From CAXTKD01 sp964244885 (GTDB taxonomy: Bacteria; Pseudomonadota; Alphaproteobacteria; Sphingomonadales; Sphingomonadaceae): 64,000 nucleotides of DNA. Shown piece after piece: positions 20,959 to 29,714 of this stretch (position 1 is its first letter; every line of letters starts with the position of its first letter). The stretch covers positions 1 to 64,000 of the forward strand of contig CAXTKD010000016.1 in NCBI GenBank assembly GCA_964244885.1, read 5' to 3'. Made by a program: the position numbers and the translations under genes. The notes under the pieces are model-generated. The model did not search any database, was not told the origin of the DNA, and was given only the letters and a program-made list of their open reading frames with translations.

Positions 20959-22734
20959 ATGCACAGCTATCGAACTCACACCTGCGCCGCCCTCCGCGCG
21001 TCCGATGTCGGCCAGACCGTCCGCCTTTCCGGCTGGGTCCACCGCAAGCGCGATCACGGCAACCTGCTCTTCATCGATCTTCGCGACCATTATGGCCTGA
21101 CTCAGATCGTCACCGACAGCGACAGCCCCGCCTTCGCGACGCTCGACCGCATCCGCGCCGAAAGCGTCGTGACGATCACAGGCGATGTCGTGGCGCGCGG
21201 CGCGGGAACGGTGAACGCCAACCTGCCGACCGGCGAGATCGAGGTCCGCGCGCGCGAGGTGACGGTGCAGTCCGCCGTCACCGCCGAGCTGCCGCTGCCC
21301 GTCGCCGCCGAGGCCGACTATCCCGAGGACATCCGCCTCCGCTACCGCTTCCTCGACCTGCGCCGCGAGCGGCTGCACCGGAACATCGTCCTGCGCTCGG
21401 GCGTCATCGCGTCGCTGCGGCGGCGGATGATCGACCAGGGCTTCACCGAATTCCAGACGCCGATCCTCACAGCCTCCAGCCCCGAGGGTGCGCGCGACTA
21501 TCTCGTGCCGAGCCGCGTCCACCCGGGCAAGTTCTACGCGCTCCCGCAGGCGCCGCAGATGTTCAAGCAGCTGCTGATGGTCGCGGGCTTCGACCGCTAT
21601 TTCCAGATCGCGCCCTGCTTCCGCGACGAGGACGCGCGCGCCGATCGTTCGCCGGGCGAGTTCTACCAGCTCGACTTCGAGATGAGCTTCGTCACGCAAG
21701 ACGACGTGTTCGCGGCGATCGAGCCGGTGCTCGCCGGCGTGTTCGAGGAGTTCTCGGACAAGGCGGTGACCAAGCCGCCGTTCCCGCGCATCGCCTACAA
21801 GGAGTCGATGCTCAAGTACGGCAACGACAAGCCGGACCTCCGCAACCCGATCGAGATCAGCGACGTGTCGGCGCACTTCACGGGTTCAGGCTTCGGGCTG
21901 TTCGACCGGATCGTCGGGGGCGGCGGGGTCGTCCGCGCCATCCCGGCGCCGAAGACCGCGGAGAAGAGCCGCAAGTTCTTCGACGACATGAACGAGTGGG
22001 CGCGGGGCGAAGGCCATGCCGGGCTTGGCTACATCACGCAGAAGGCCGGCGAGCTCGGCGGGCCGATCGCCAAAAACCACGGCGAGGAGGCGACACGCAA
22101 GCTCGTTGCCGAGCTCGGCCTTGGGCCGGATGACGGCATCTTCTTCGCCGCCGGCAAGGAAGCCGATGCGGCGAAGCTCGCGGGCCATGCGCGCACACGC
22201 GTCGCCGAGGAGCTGGGGCTGATCGCGGAGGGCGAGTTCCGCTTCTGCTGGATCGTCGACTTCCCGATGTTCGAGAAGGACGAGGAGACCGGCAAGATCG
22301 AGTTCAGCCACAACCCGTTCTCGATGCCGCAGGGCGAGCTCGAGGCGCTCGAGACGATGAACCCGCTCGATATCCTCGCCTACCAATACGACATCGTCTG
22401 CAACGGCATCGAGCTGTCGTCTGGCGCGATCCGGAACCACAAGCCGGAGATCATGTACAAGGCGTTCGAGATCGCGGGCTATCCGCAGGAGCAGGTCGAC
22501 CGCGACTTCGCCGGCATGATCAACGCCTTCAAGTTCGGCGCCCCGCCGCACGGCGGCTCGGCCCCCGGCGTCGACCGCATCGTCATGCTGCTCGCCGACG
22601 AGCCCAACATCCGCGAGGTCATCGTCTTCCCGATGAACCAGAAGGCCGAGGACCTGATGATGAACGCGCCGGCCCCGGCGACAGAAAAGCAGCTCCGCGA
22701 GCTTTACCTCAAGGTCAACGCGCCGAAGGACTGA
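20959..22734 (+). CDS. aspS: Aspartate-tRNA ligase
   Basis: Class II synthetase charging tRNA-Asp (probably also tRNA-Asn in bacteria lacking AsnRS); 591 aa. It has an N-terminal OB-fold anticodon domain (GWVHRKRDHGNLLFIDLRDH). Motif 1 and motif 2 region: QAPQMFKQLLMVAGFDRYFQ, then CFRDEDARADRSPGEFYQLD. There is a GAD insertion domain, and motif 3 is GGSAPGVDRIVMLL. The start ATG 20959 gives MHSYRTHTCAAL. Confidence 0.97.
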   Translation: MHSYRTHTCAALRASDVGQTVRLSGWVHRKRDHGNLLFIDLRDHYGLTQIVTDSDSPAFATLDRIRAESVVTITGDVVARGAGTVNANLPTGEIEVRAREVTVQSAVTAELPLPVAAEADYPEDIRLRYRFLDLRRERLHRNIVLRSGVIASLRRRMIDQGFTEFQTPILTASSPEGARDYLVPSRVHPGKFYALPQAPQMFKQLLMVAGFDRYFQIAPCFRDEDARADRSPGEFYQLDFEMSFVTQDDVFAAIEPVLAGVFEEFSDKAVTKPPFPRIAYKESMLKYGNDKPDLRNPIEISDVSAHFTGSGFGLFDRIVGGGGVVRAIPAPKTAEKSRKFFDDMNEWARGEGHAGLGYITQKAGELGGPIAKNHGEEATRKLVAELGLGPDDGIFFAAGKEADAAKLAGHARTRVAEELGLIAEGEFRFCWIVDFPMFEKDEETGKIEFSHNPFSMPQGELEALETMNPLDILAYQYDIVCNGIELSSGAIRNHKPEIMYKAFEIAGYPQEQVDRDFAGMINAFKFGAPPHGGSAPGVDRIVMLLADEPNIREVIVFPMNQKAEDLMMNAPAPATEKQLRELYLKVNAPKD

Positions 22735-22806
22735 CGCAACCAACCGGACTCCCATGCGCTTCATAGCGCAGTCCCGAACATGAACGGCGCCCTACAGAGC
22801 CGTTCC

Positions 22807-22841
22807 GAAACCGTTCAAGCGAATCGCCCTAGAACGGTTTC
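22807..22841. promoter_or_regulatory. Perfect 10-bp inverted repeat upstream of the secreted Ca-repeat gene
   Basis: GAAACCGTTC (22807-22816) and GAACGGTTTC (22832-22841) are exact reverse complements separated by 15 bases. They lie 29 bases upstream of the ATG at 22870. The spacing of about 25 bases centre to centre suits an operator for a dimeric regulator, but a stable mRNA hairpin in the 5' leader is equally possible. Confidence 0.5.
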
Positions 22842-22869
22842 ACCCCACGGGGATAAAAGGAGAGAGACC

Positions 22870-23376
22870 ATGCGTAAGCTGACCATCGCGCTTCTGGCTG
22901 GACTGACCGCCTTCGGCGTCACGGCCCCGGCTGCCGCCCAGAACCCCTACGGCGACCGTGACCGCGACGGCGTGCCGAACGGCGCCGACCGCCATCCGAA
23001 CAACGGCCCGCGCGGCGACCGCGATCGTGACGGTGTTCCGAACGCCTACGACCGCAACGCCAACAACGCCCGCCCCTACGGCGACCGCGACCGCGACGGC
23101 GTGCCGAACCGTTACGACCGCAACGACTACAGCCGCGGCTTCGGCTACAACAGCGGCTGGAACTACAACGATCGCTGGACGCCCTACGGCTGGGGCTACA
23201 ACGATCGCGCCACCCGCGCCTTCGTGATTCGCTATTATGGCGGCCTCAACGAGCGCAACTGGCGCCGCGCCCAGAGCGGCTTCTACCGCTTCGCCGACCG
23301 GAACCACGACGGCCGGATCGATCGCCGCGAATATGACTGGGCGATGGGCAACCTCAACCGCTACCGCCGCTACTAG
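22870..23376 (+). CDS. Secreted protein with thrombospondin-3-like calcium repeats and a C-terminal EF-hand
   Basis: 168 aa. The signal peptide is MRKLTIALLAGLTAFGVTAP, with AAAQ cleavage. The mature N-terminus has three copies of a D-x-D-x-D-G unit, GDRDRDGVPN, alternating with DRxxNN spacers, the pattern of TSP3-type calcium-binding repeats. A Tyr/Trp/Asn-rich middle follows. A final EF-hand-like loop, FADRNHDGRIDRREYDW, lies near residue 150. AAGGAGAG seven bases upstream supports ATG 22870. Probably periplasmic or surface calcium-binding; partner unknown. A strong terminator follows. Confidence 0.82.
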   Translation: MRKLTIALLAGLTAFGVTAPAAAQNPYGDRDRDGVPNGADRHPNNGPRGDRDRDGVPNAYDRNANNARPYGDRDRDGVPNRYDRNDYSRGFGYNSGWNYNDRWTPYGWGYNDRATRAFVIRYYGGLNERNWRRAQSGFYRFADRNHDGRIDRREYDWAMGNLNRYRRY

Positions 23377-23391
23377 CGGCGAAGGGAAGGG

Positions 23392-23420
23392 GCCCGGACC
23401 GAAAGGTTCGGGCTCTTTTT
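23392..23420 (+). terminator. Rho-independent terminator
   Basis: Stem GCCCGGACC (23392-23400), GAAA tetraloop, stem GGTTCGGGC (23405-23413; one G-U pair), then TCTTTTT. It lies 16 bases after the stop of the secreted calcium-repeat gene and just before the convergent greB stop. Confidence 0.92.
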
Positions 23421-23894
23421 CTATGCCGGATACGAGATCGAAAGGATCTCGATCTCCTGCGGGCCGCCCGGCAGCTGCACCGCGCGGACGTCGCCGACCG
23501 CGGCGCCGCGAAGGGCCAGCGCCATCGGCGAGGTCCAGCCGATCCGGCCGGTGTCGGCATCCGACTCGTCGACGCCGACCAGAGTGACCTGCCGCTCCAC
23601 ATCGTCCTCGCCGAGATAGCCGACGGTCGCGCCGAAGAAGGCACGGGCCTTGTCGGGCTGCGCGGCGGGATCGACGATCACCGCGTTCTTCAGCGTCCTC
23701 GACAGCCGGTTGAGCGCGCCGTCGATCTCGCGCAGCCGCTTGCGGCCGTAGATATAGTCGCCGTTCTCCGAGCGGTCGCCATTGCCCGCCGCCCACGACA
23801 CCATCTCGACGATCTTCGGCCGCTCGACGCCGAACAGCGCATGGTAGTCGTCGAGCAGCCGCGCGTGGCCTGCGGGGGTGATGGGGTTGGGCAT
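23421..23894 (-). CDS. greB: Transcription elongation factor GreB/GreA family
   Basis: Cleavage factor rescuing backtracked RNA polymerase; 157 aa. The N-terminal coiled coil carries the acidic tip in GDRSENGDYIYGRKRLREID, the GreB-type YIYGRKRL signature. The C-terminal FKBP-like domain includes TSPMALALRGAAVGD. ATG 23894 gives MPNPITPAGHARL. It faces the terminator of the upstream gene and is separated from the lytic transglycosylase gene by a family A repeat. Confidence 0.92.
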   Translation of the reverse strand: MPNPITPAGHARLLDDYHALFGVERPKIVEMVSWAAGNGDRSENGDYIYGRKRLREIDGALNRLSRTLKNAVIVDPAAQPDKARAFFGATVGYLGEDDVERQVTLVGVDESDADTGRIGWTSPMALALRGAAVGDVRAVQLPGGPQEIEILSISYPA

Positions 23895-23903
23895 GGTCGA
23901 TCT

Positions 23904-24014
23904 CTTCGCCCCTCCCCTTCAGGGGAGGGGTTGGGGTGGGGGATTGGGCGTAAAGCTCTGAGCGCGCGGATGACCCCCACCCCCATCCCCTCCCCTGAAG
24001 AAGAGGGGCGAAGG
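23904..24014. repeat. Paired intergenic palindromes, family A
   Basis: Two inverted CCCCTCCCCTTCAGGGGAGG-type modules bounded by CTTCGCCCCT and AGGGGCGAAG. The spacer is about 45 bases, GGATTGGGCGTAAAGCTCTG and following. It lies between the lytic transglycosylase stop and the greB start, so any greB promoter must be within or beside it. Confidence 0.7.
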
Positions 24015-24015
24015 C

Positions 24016-26046
24016 TTACCCCTTCGTCCGCTTGCCCAGATAATTCGACAGCGGCTCGGCCGTCGCGACCGCCGGCCGCCGGATGAGGTCGTAGACCACC
24101 GCGTTCTCGAGTACGCGCTGCACATAGTTGCGCGTCTCGCTGAACGGAATGGCTTCGACCCAGGCGACGACGTCGGTACCGGGCTCGCGCGGATCGCCGT
24201 TGAGCTTGATCCATTTCGAGACGTTGCCCGCGCCCGCGTTGTACGACGCCACCGCCAGCATGTGATTGCCGCCCCAGCGGTCGAGCAGCCGCTGGTAATA
24301 GGCCGAGCCGAGCATGACGTTGTACTGCTCGTCGTTGAGCTGCGAGGCGCTGTAGCCGACGCCGAGCTTGCCGGCCTGCTCGGCGGCGGTGCCGGGCATG
24401 AGCTGCATCAGGCCCCGCGCGTTGGCGCTACTGACCGCGGTCGGGTCGAAGCGGCTTTCCTGCCGGGTGATCGCGTGGACCATCACCCAGCGGCCGTCGT
24501 CGAACGACGAAGCGAGCGGCAGGCGCGGGAAGGCCGAATCGATCAGCGCCAGCTCGCCGTCGTTGCGCGCGGCGCGGGCGGCGAGGACTCCGATGTCGCG
24601 GCGGCCGAGCTGCGGTGCGAGCTCGGCGACGAGGCTCAGTTGCTCGGGCGTCTCCGCCGATTCGACCAGCGCGCGGAGGAACTGCGTCTGCTTCGAGCGG
24701 TCGCCGCGCTGGCCCAGAAGCCGCGCGGCGCGGACCAGCTCGTTGCCCGCGAAACCCTGGCGCAGCGACACAGGCACCGGCGCGGCGCGCACCGTCCGCA
24801 GCGCCACCGGCTGGTCGAGGCGCTCGAGCGCCAGCTGGCCGTAATAATAATCGGGGTGGAGCCCGGCGCGGGCGAGGAACAGCGCCGACTGCGCCTTGAG
24901 GCCGGCAGCCTCGGCGGCGCGGCCCGCCCAATAGTCGCCGCGCGCCTGCGTCTGCGGCGCCTTGGCGGCGGCGCGGTAGTTCTGGAAATGGTCGACCGCG
25001 GCGGCGGGCCGGCCGAGCTGGTTCATCGCGAGGCTGCCGGCGAGGAACTGCAGGTCGGTGTAGACGTCGCGCTCGGCATCGCTGTGGTCGATCAGCGCGC
25101 GGCCGAGCGGCCAGGCGTTGCTGTTGGCGGCGAGGCGGTAGGCGACGTCGTTCTGCCCGTCGCGAGCCGCCGCCTTGGCGAGCGCGAGGCGCGCCTGCAT
25201 CCAGCGCAGCGGGTCGGCGACCGCGCCGGGCGCGATCGTGGCGCCCGCGAGCACGGCGCGCGCGCCGTTATAGTCGCCCGAACGGCGGAGCCACTCGGCC
25301 CGGTCCGCGAGCAGGCCAGGATCGGATTGCAGCGCCGGCGGCACCAGCGCCAGCTTCTGCGAAGCGTCGAAGCCGTCGCCGCGCAGCGCCAGCCGCGCCT
25401 CGGCGAGCAGCCGCGCGTCGGGCGCGAGCCACGGCGCCATCCGCGACGCGGCGGCGGTCTGGCCGGCCCAGATCAGCTCGTCGACCCGCGCCGCATGGTC
25501 GGCGGGAGTGAGGATCGAGCCGAACCGCGCCAGGACTTCGGGCTCGAGCGCATCGGGCAGGCCGTCCGACGCCCAGGCTTCGCGCGCCATCCGCGCCGCC
25601 TCCGCGCCGCGCCCGGCCGGCAGCAGCGCTTCCGCCAGGCGGAACTTGCCGGCCGGGGTGAGCGGCGGAAACACCGTGAAATAGCTCAGCCGGTCGGGAA
25701 GCGGCGTCGCGGCGGTGATCGCGCGCTCGGCGCGCTTGCGCAGCGCCAGCTCGCCAGGCCAGCCGCGATGCGCGGCGAGGAAGCGCGACAGGTCGGTGAA
25801 GACCAGCGGCGTGGTGTCGCGGCGCAGGCGGTCCCATTCGGCGAGCGCCGGATCGAGCGGGTCGGAGATCGTCAAATAGTCGGAACCGACCGATGCGGCG
25901 GCGAGGGCGGGGGAGACCTCCTGCGACGCCGGCGAGCCGCCGTCCTGCAGTTCGGCCCACACCGGCTGCGCCGCGATCGCCGCCAGCATCAGCGCCGCGA
26001 TGGCGACACCGCTGGACAAGCCGGCACCGGGCTTCCTATTGGTCAT
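24016..26046 (-). CDS. Soluble lytic murein transglycosylase (SLT family)
   Basis: Periplasmic enzyme cleaving the MurNAc-GlcNAc bond to 1,6-anhydro products; 676 aa. A signal peptide (VAIAALMLAAIAAQPVWAE) is followed by a long alpha-superhelical U/L-type region of about 480 residues. The C-terminal GH23 domain has AITRQESRFDPTAVSSANAR (catalytic Glu), GLMQLMPGTAAEQAG and AVASYNAGAGNVSKW. ATG 26046 is chosen; a GTG at 26061 would add five residues. It diverges from dapA. Confidence 0.93.
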   Translation of the reverse strand: MTNRKPGAGLSSGVAIAALMLAAIAAQPVWAELQDGGSPASQEVSPALAAASVGSDYLTISDPLDPALAEWDRLRRDTTPLVFTDLSRFLAAHRGWPGELALRKRAERAITAATPLPDRLSYFTVFPPLTPAGKFRLAEALLPAGRGAEAARMAREAWASDGLPDALEPEVLARFGSILTPADHAARVDELIWAGQTAAASRMAPWLAPDARLLAEARLALRGDGFDASQKLALVPPALQSDPGLLADRAEWLRRSGDYNGARAVLAGATIAPGAVADPLRWMQARLALAKAAARDGQNDVAYRLAANSNAWPLGRALIDHSDAERDVYTDLQFLAGSLAMNQLGRPAAAVDHFQNYRAAAKAPQTQARGDYWAGRAAEAAGLKAQSALFLARAGLHPDYYYGQLALERLDQPVALRTVRAAPVPVSLRQGFAGNELVRAARLLGQRGDRSKQTQFLRALVESAETPEQLSLVAELAPQLGRRDIGVLAARAARNDGELALIDSAFPRLPLASSFDDGRWVMVHAITRQESRFDPTAVSSANARGLMQLMPGTAAEQAGKLGVGYSASQLNDEQYNVMLGSAYYQRLLDRWGGNHMLAVASYNAGAGNVSKWIKLNGDPREPGTDVVAWVEAIPFSETRNYVQRVLENAVVYDLIRRPAVATAEPLSNYLGKRTKG

Positions 26047-26114
26047 GCACACAAACCCCACACCACATTCGCGGCTTATAGCGCCTTCCGGGCATGCGGG
26101 TGAAGGATAGACTG

Positions 26115-26987
26115 ATGTTCAAGGGTTCGATTCCCGCCCTGGTGACTCCCTTTCGCGACGAAAAGGTCGACGAAGCGGGGTTCGAGGCGTTCGTCGACTG
26201 GCAGATCGGCGAGGGCAGCCACGGCCTTGTGCCATGCGGCACGACCGGCGAGTCGGCGACGATGACGATGGCGGAGAACCACCGCGTCATCGAAGTCTGC
26301 GTCAAGGTCGCCGGCGGCCGGGTGCCGGTGATCGCGGGCTGCGGCTCGAACGACACCGCGATCGCCATCGAGCACCTGCGCTTCTCGGAAAAATGCGGCG
26401 CCGATGCCGCGCTGGTCGTCGTGCCCTATTACAACCGGCCGAGCCAGGAGGGCATCTTCCGCCATTTCGAGGCCTGCGCCAGGGCGACCGGGCTGCCGAT
26501 CATCCTCTACAACGTCCCCGGCCGCACCGCGCTCGAAATGTCGGTCGAGACGATGGCGCGGCTGTCGGACATCGGCACCATCCTCGGCGTCAAGGACGCG
26601 ACCGGCAACGTCGCGCGCGTCACCGCGCAGCGGCTGGCGTGCGGGGAGAATTTCGTCCAGCTGTCGGGCAACGACGACATGGCGCTCGGCTTCATGGCGT
26701 CGGGCGGCGTCGGCTGCATCTCGGTCACCGCCAATGTCGCGCCACGCCTGTGCGCCGATTTCCAGAACGCCTGCCTGGCCGGCGACTGGACGCGGGCGCT
26801 TGAGATTCACGACCGGCTCTATCCGCTGCACGCCGCGCTGTTCACCGACGCGAGTCCCGGCCCGGCGAAATATGCGCTGTCGCGCATCCGCAATTTCTCC
26901 GCCGAGCTGCGGCTGCCGATGACGGCTCCGTCCGAAGCGTCCCGCCACGCCGTCGACTCCGCGCTGACCCGTATCGGCCTCGCCTGA
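26115..26987 (+). CDS. dapA: 4-hydroxy-tetrahydrodipicolinate synthase
   Basis: Condenses pyruvate and aspartate semialdehyde in lysine/meso-DAP synthesis; 290 aa. Schiff-base Lys160 in GVKDATGN, Tyr132 in LYNVPGRT and the CGTTGES loop match the family. ATG 26115 (MFKGSIPALVTPF) is the conserved start. Its TGA overlaps the smpB ATG (TGATG), so dapA, smpB and the next gene are likely coupled. Confidence 0.97.
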   Translation: MFKGSIPALVTPFRDEKVDEAGFEAFVDWQIGEGSHGLVPCGTTGESATMTMAENHRVIEVCVKVAGGRVPVIAGCGSNDTAIAIEHLRFSEKCGADAALVVVPYYNRPSQEGIFRHFEACARATGLPIILYNVPGRTALEMSVETMARLSDIGTILGVKDATGNVARVTAQRLACGENFVQLSGNDDMALGFMASGGVGCISVTANVAPRLCADFQNACLAGDWTRALEIHDRLYPLHAALFTDASPGPAKYALSRIRNFSAELRLPMTAPSEASRHAVDSALTRIGLA

Positions 26988-27472
26988 TGGTCAGGCCGAT
27001 GCGCGCCACCGCTGGCCTCAAGGTCAAGACGGTGGCCGAGAACCGCCGCGCACGGCACGAATATGCCATCGAGGATGTCTTCGAGGCCGGCATCGCGCTC
27101 GTCGGCACCGAGGTGAAGGCGCTGCGCTTCGGCGAGGGCTCGATCGCCGAGGCCTATGCCGAGGTGAAGGACGGGATCATGTGGCTGGTCAACGCCAACA
27201 TCCCCGAGTTCAGCCACGGCAACCGCTTCAACCACGAGCCGAAGCGCCCGCGCGTCCTGCTGATGAAGGCGCGCGAGATCGGCAAATTGAACGGCCTCGT
27301 CACGCGCCAGGGCATGACTCTGGTGCCGCTGTCGATCTATTTCAACGAGCGTGGTCGCGCGAAGGTCGAGCTGGCGCTCGGCAAGGGCCGCAAGCTCCAC
27401 GACAAGCGCGAGCACGAGAAGGAAAAGGACTGGAAGCGCGAGCAGGGCCGGCTGATGCGGGAGAAGGGCTGA
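26987..27472 (+). CDS. smpB: SsrA-binding protein SmpB
   Basis: Binds tmRNA and delivers it to stalled ribosomes; 161 aa. Diagnostic stretches are ENRRARHEYAIEDVFEAGI, GTEVKALRFGEGSIAEAYA, KRPRVLLMKAREIGKL and the basic C-terminal tail rich in Lys and Arg (DKREHEKEKDWKREQGRL). The ATG at 26987 overlaps the dapA TGA, and its own TGA overlaps the next ATG. The tmRNA gene itself is not in this window. Confidence 0.97.
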   Translation: MVRPMRATAGLKVKTVAENRRARHEYAIEDVFEAGIALVGTEVKALRFGEGSIAEAYAEVKDGIMWLVNANIPEFSHGNRFNHEPKRPRVLLMKAREIGKLNGLVTRQGMTLVPLSIYFNERGRAKVELALGKGRKLHDKREHEKEKDWKREQGRLMREKG

Positions 27473-27975
27473 TGCTCGCATGGGTCAAGGCGAAGTGCCC
27501 GACGCGGGAGCACCTGCTCGGCAACCGCTTCCTGCGGCCGTTCGCCAAATATCTCGGCAGTCCCAACCTCTGGCATTTCAACCGCCGCTCGGTGCCGCGC
27601 GGCGTCGCGGTGGGGCTGTTCTGCGGCGTTCTGATTCCGGTCGCGCACACGCCGGTGGCGGTACTGGCGGCGGCGCCGTTCCGCGCCAACGCCATCGTCG
27701 CCGCCGCCTCGACCTGGCTCGTCAACCCGCTGACCATCGGCCCCTTGCTGATGAGCGCGCACTGGCTCGGCGCGCATATCGCGGGGCAGGTCGAGGGCGG
27801 GATCGTGCCGGTCGGCCAGATCTCCTGGGTCCACAAAGCGATGGACGTGGCGGGCGTCACGATGATGGGCCTGCTTCCGATCGCGCTGGTCGTCGCCGCC
27901 GTCGGTTATGCGGTCGTGCTTGCGGGCTGGCGGCTCCGCACCCTCATGCGCTGGTCGAGACGCCGCGCGGCTTGA
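27472..27975 (+). CDS. DUF2062 family membrane protein (intact copy)
   Basis: 167 aa with about three hydrophobic segments. It starts MLAWVKAKCPTREHLLGNRF; the DUF2062 core includes RRSVPRGVAVGLFCGVLIPV and NPLTIGPLL. The ATG overlaps the smpB stop (TGATG). The C-terminal 74 codons have a diverged second copy at 30440-30658 beyond the AT-rich islet. Function unknown; the position after smpB is shared with other alphaproteobacteria as far as I recall. Confidence 0.85.
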   Translation: MLAWVKAKCPTREHLLGNRFLRPFAKYLGSPNLWHFNRRSVPRGVAVGLFCGVLIPVAHTPVAVLAAAPFRANAIVAAASTWLVNPLTIGPLLMSAHWLGAHIAGQVEGGIVPVGQISWVHKAMDVAGVTMMGLLPIALVVAAVGYAVVLAGWRLRTLMRWSRRRAA

Positions 27976-28017
27976 GCGTTTATGTCGCCGCTCCTGCTGC
28001 TGCGCCGAACTAAAATC

Positions 28018-28503
28018 TTATCTGCCGCGATCCATCTCTGGATTTTGCGACTTAACGCAGTGGCCAGTAGCTGTCTTTTCACTAACGGTTTTCCCGTTAT
28101 TCGGGTTTGCAGTTGTGGTTGAAAGTAGTAATTCACCATCGCTCAGTGTTAAATTCAAACGGCCGTCGATAAATAATCCGTAGGTATTTCCTGCCAGCGT
28201 GTAAATGACTGCATCGCCATTTGTCTCAACTCTGCAGTGGACCGCCTCTACACAACCATCTGGTGAGTTCATTTGTGTAGAAAAAGATTTCCATTTTTTA
28301 GAACTAGAACTTACCTGCCAAATCAACAAATCATCGACCGTGATCTTTATTCGGCCTTCGCGGAGATAGGCGACATTCTCGAAGGAGCAGTCGAGATAGA
28401 TTGGACTGATGTCTTTTGAGGGGCTAGCCACAGATGCAGACGCTGAAAATCCTACGCCAGTCGCCACACAGGTCGCCAATGTTCTAAATCTCATGTGCAT
28501 CAT
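28018..28503 (-). CDS. Exported four-Cys protein, paralogue A of an unrecognised family
   Basis: 161 aa. An N-terminal signal (MRFRTLATCVATGVGFSASA, cleavage near SVA-SP) precedes a mature part beginning SPIYLDCSF. Then come RIKITVDDLLIW, a cysteine pair GCVEAVHC, the LNLTLSDGELLL strand and a terminal GHCVKSQNPE. The same order of elements occurs in the two genes upstream, so these are paralogues. Start choices are ATG 28503, 28500 or 28494; none has an ideal ribosome-binding site. Last gene of the islet operon. Function unknown. Confidence 0.65.
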   Translation of the reverse strand: MMHMRFRTLATCVATGVGFSASASVASPSKDISPIYLDCSFENVAYLREGRIKITVDDLLIWQVSSSSKKWKSFSTQMNSPDGCVEAVHCRVETNGDAVIYTLAGNTYGLFIDGRLNLTLSDGELLLSTTTANPNNGKTVSEKTATGHCVKSQNPEMDRGR

Positions 28504-28598
28504 TCCCAATGGATGTCCCTAAAAAAAATGGAGTCCGCACGACCTGTTGAACTCGGGCGGCGCGTCCGAGGGTGTGAGAACCTTCCGCCCGATCAGCC

Positions 28599-29234
28599 TT
28601 AAAAAATCTTTTTTGGTTTCCGATCGAGTTGTGGGTCAGCCGAAGGTTTGCAAGTCCCGTGAGCTTCCTCGTTTAATGATCGCATGGGGGGATAAGTTCT
28701 TAATATACGCAAGGCTCCGCTAACCCTAGATATGTTCAACCGCATATCATAGGTTCTATCGGCATCGAATCCCCTAAAGTAAATCCACTCATCATTTAAT
28801 ATTGTGTTACAGACGTCTTGATTGCAGCTAGCGCCTAATAAATCAGCTACGGGCGACCAAGAAATATCCCCAACATCAACATCAACAACAGCATATGCAA
28901 TTGAGTCTTTAGATATTTTTAAGCGAAAATCTGGGTAGACTTTGAAATCAGTTTGGCAATCGATAAAAAAAGGAAAACTATTCTCCGCCTTCGATGAAGT
29001 AGAAAAAAGGAGTGCTGTCCAAAATACTATACTTGCTCGACTCGTGAGACACCTCGCCGCGGATCGGTCGGACCAAAACATCACCGGAATGGCAGTCCAA
29101 GTTAAAATTCCGGCGCAACGTAGCGTAGAGTAAAGCAAAACTTCTAAGGATGTGCGGGCCAAACAGGATCCTTGACTTAAGAAAACCGAAATATCACTCG
29201 GAATCGCGCACGAAGAAAGAAAATCACTGCTCAT
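28599..29234 (-). CDS. Exported four-Cys protein, paralogue B of an unrecognised family
   Basis: As drawn, 211 aa starting at ATG 29234, which overlaps the stop of paralogue C (ATGA). A shorter product from ATG 29081 (160 aa) would begin MFWSDRSAARCLTSRASIVF and look like a signal peptide ending SSKA-EN. It would also match the length of paralogue C, so 29081 may be the true start. The mature part begins FPFFIDCQTDF and continues RLKISKDSIAY, with cysteine pair SCNQDVC, MRLNISRVSGALRILR and a terminal GTCKPSADPQLDRK. The layout matches paralogues A and C. Function unknown. Confidence 0.62.
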   Translation of the reverse strand: MSSDFLSSCAIPSDISVFLSQGSCLARTSLEVLLYSTLRCAGILTWTAIPVMFWSDRSAARCLTSRASIVFWTALLFSTSSKAENSFPFFIDCQTDFKVYPDFRLKISKDSIAYAVVDVDVGDISWSPVADLLGASCNQDVCNTILNDEWIYFRGFDADRTYDMRLNISRVSGALRILRTYPPMRSLNEEAHGTCKPSADPQLDRKPKKIF

Positions 29235-29713
29235 AGGACTGGATCATGCTTTTCGGTCGCCGGATCAACCGACTTCATACATATACCGGATTTTTGCCTT
29301 TCAACATACGATGTACCGTTTTTATTACTGTGACCCTCGTATGATAGAAAGAAGTCACCCGTCGATCTTGATATATTAAATTCTCCGCTAATATGAGCAT
29401 CAGTAAGATCCATTTCTCCATCAATAACTAGAGAATATCGTTCATCAGTGATGCTAGTTTTACAAAGCATTTTCGCTGCGGCACAATTCCAAAGGACGTG
29501 GTTAGACCAGCCCGCGCCTCCATCATCGGTGATCAACCAGCGGGAGAAAGATGTCTTGTCAATCTTGAGACGAAACACTTCTCCGTCGACCGCGCGGCAG
29601 GAAAGATAGATCGGGTAGGCCGCTTCAGTCTGCTTCGCCGTGCAACATGCTGCCGTGATCGAACCTACGAAGAAAGCTCCCCTGACAAATTTGGACAGGC
29701 TATCAACCATCAT
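29231..29713 (-). CDS. Exported four-Cys protein, paralogue C of an unrecognised family
   Basis: 160 aa from ATG 29713, which lies one base after the stop of the preceding gene with GGAAG eight bases upstream. An alternative start at 29851 would overlap that gene and is rejected. The signal-like N-terminus is FVRGAFFVGSITAACC, then the mature part: YPIYLSCRAV, FRLKIDKTSFSRWLI, cysteine pair NCAAAKMLC, EFNISRSTGDFFLSYEG and a terminal SGICMKSVDPATEK. It shares all elements with A and B. A hydrolytic, inhibitor or receptor function cannot be inferred. Confidence 0.65.
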   Translation of the reverse strand: MMVDSLSKFVRGAFFVGSITAACCTAKQTEAAYPIYLSCRAVDGEVFRLKIDKTSFSRWLITDDGGAGWSNHVLWNCAAAKMLCKTSITDERYSLVIDGEMDLTDAHISGEFNISRSTGDFFLSYEGHSNKNGTSYVERQKSGICMKSVDPATEKHDPVL

Positions 29714-29714
29714 G

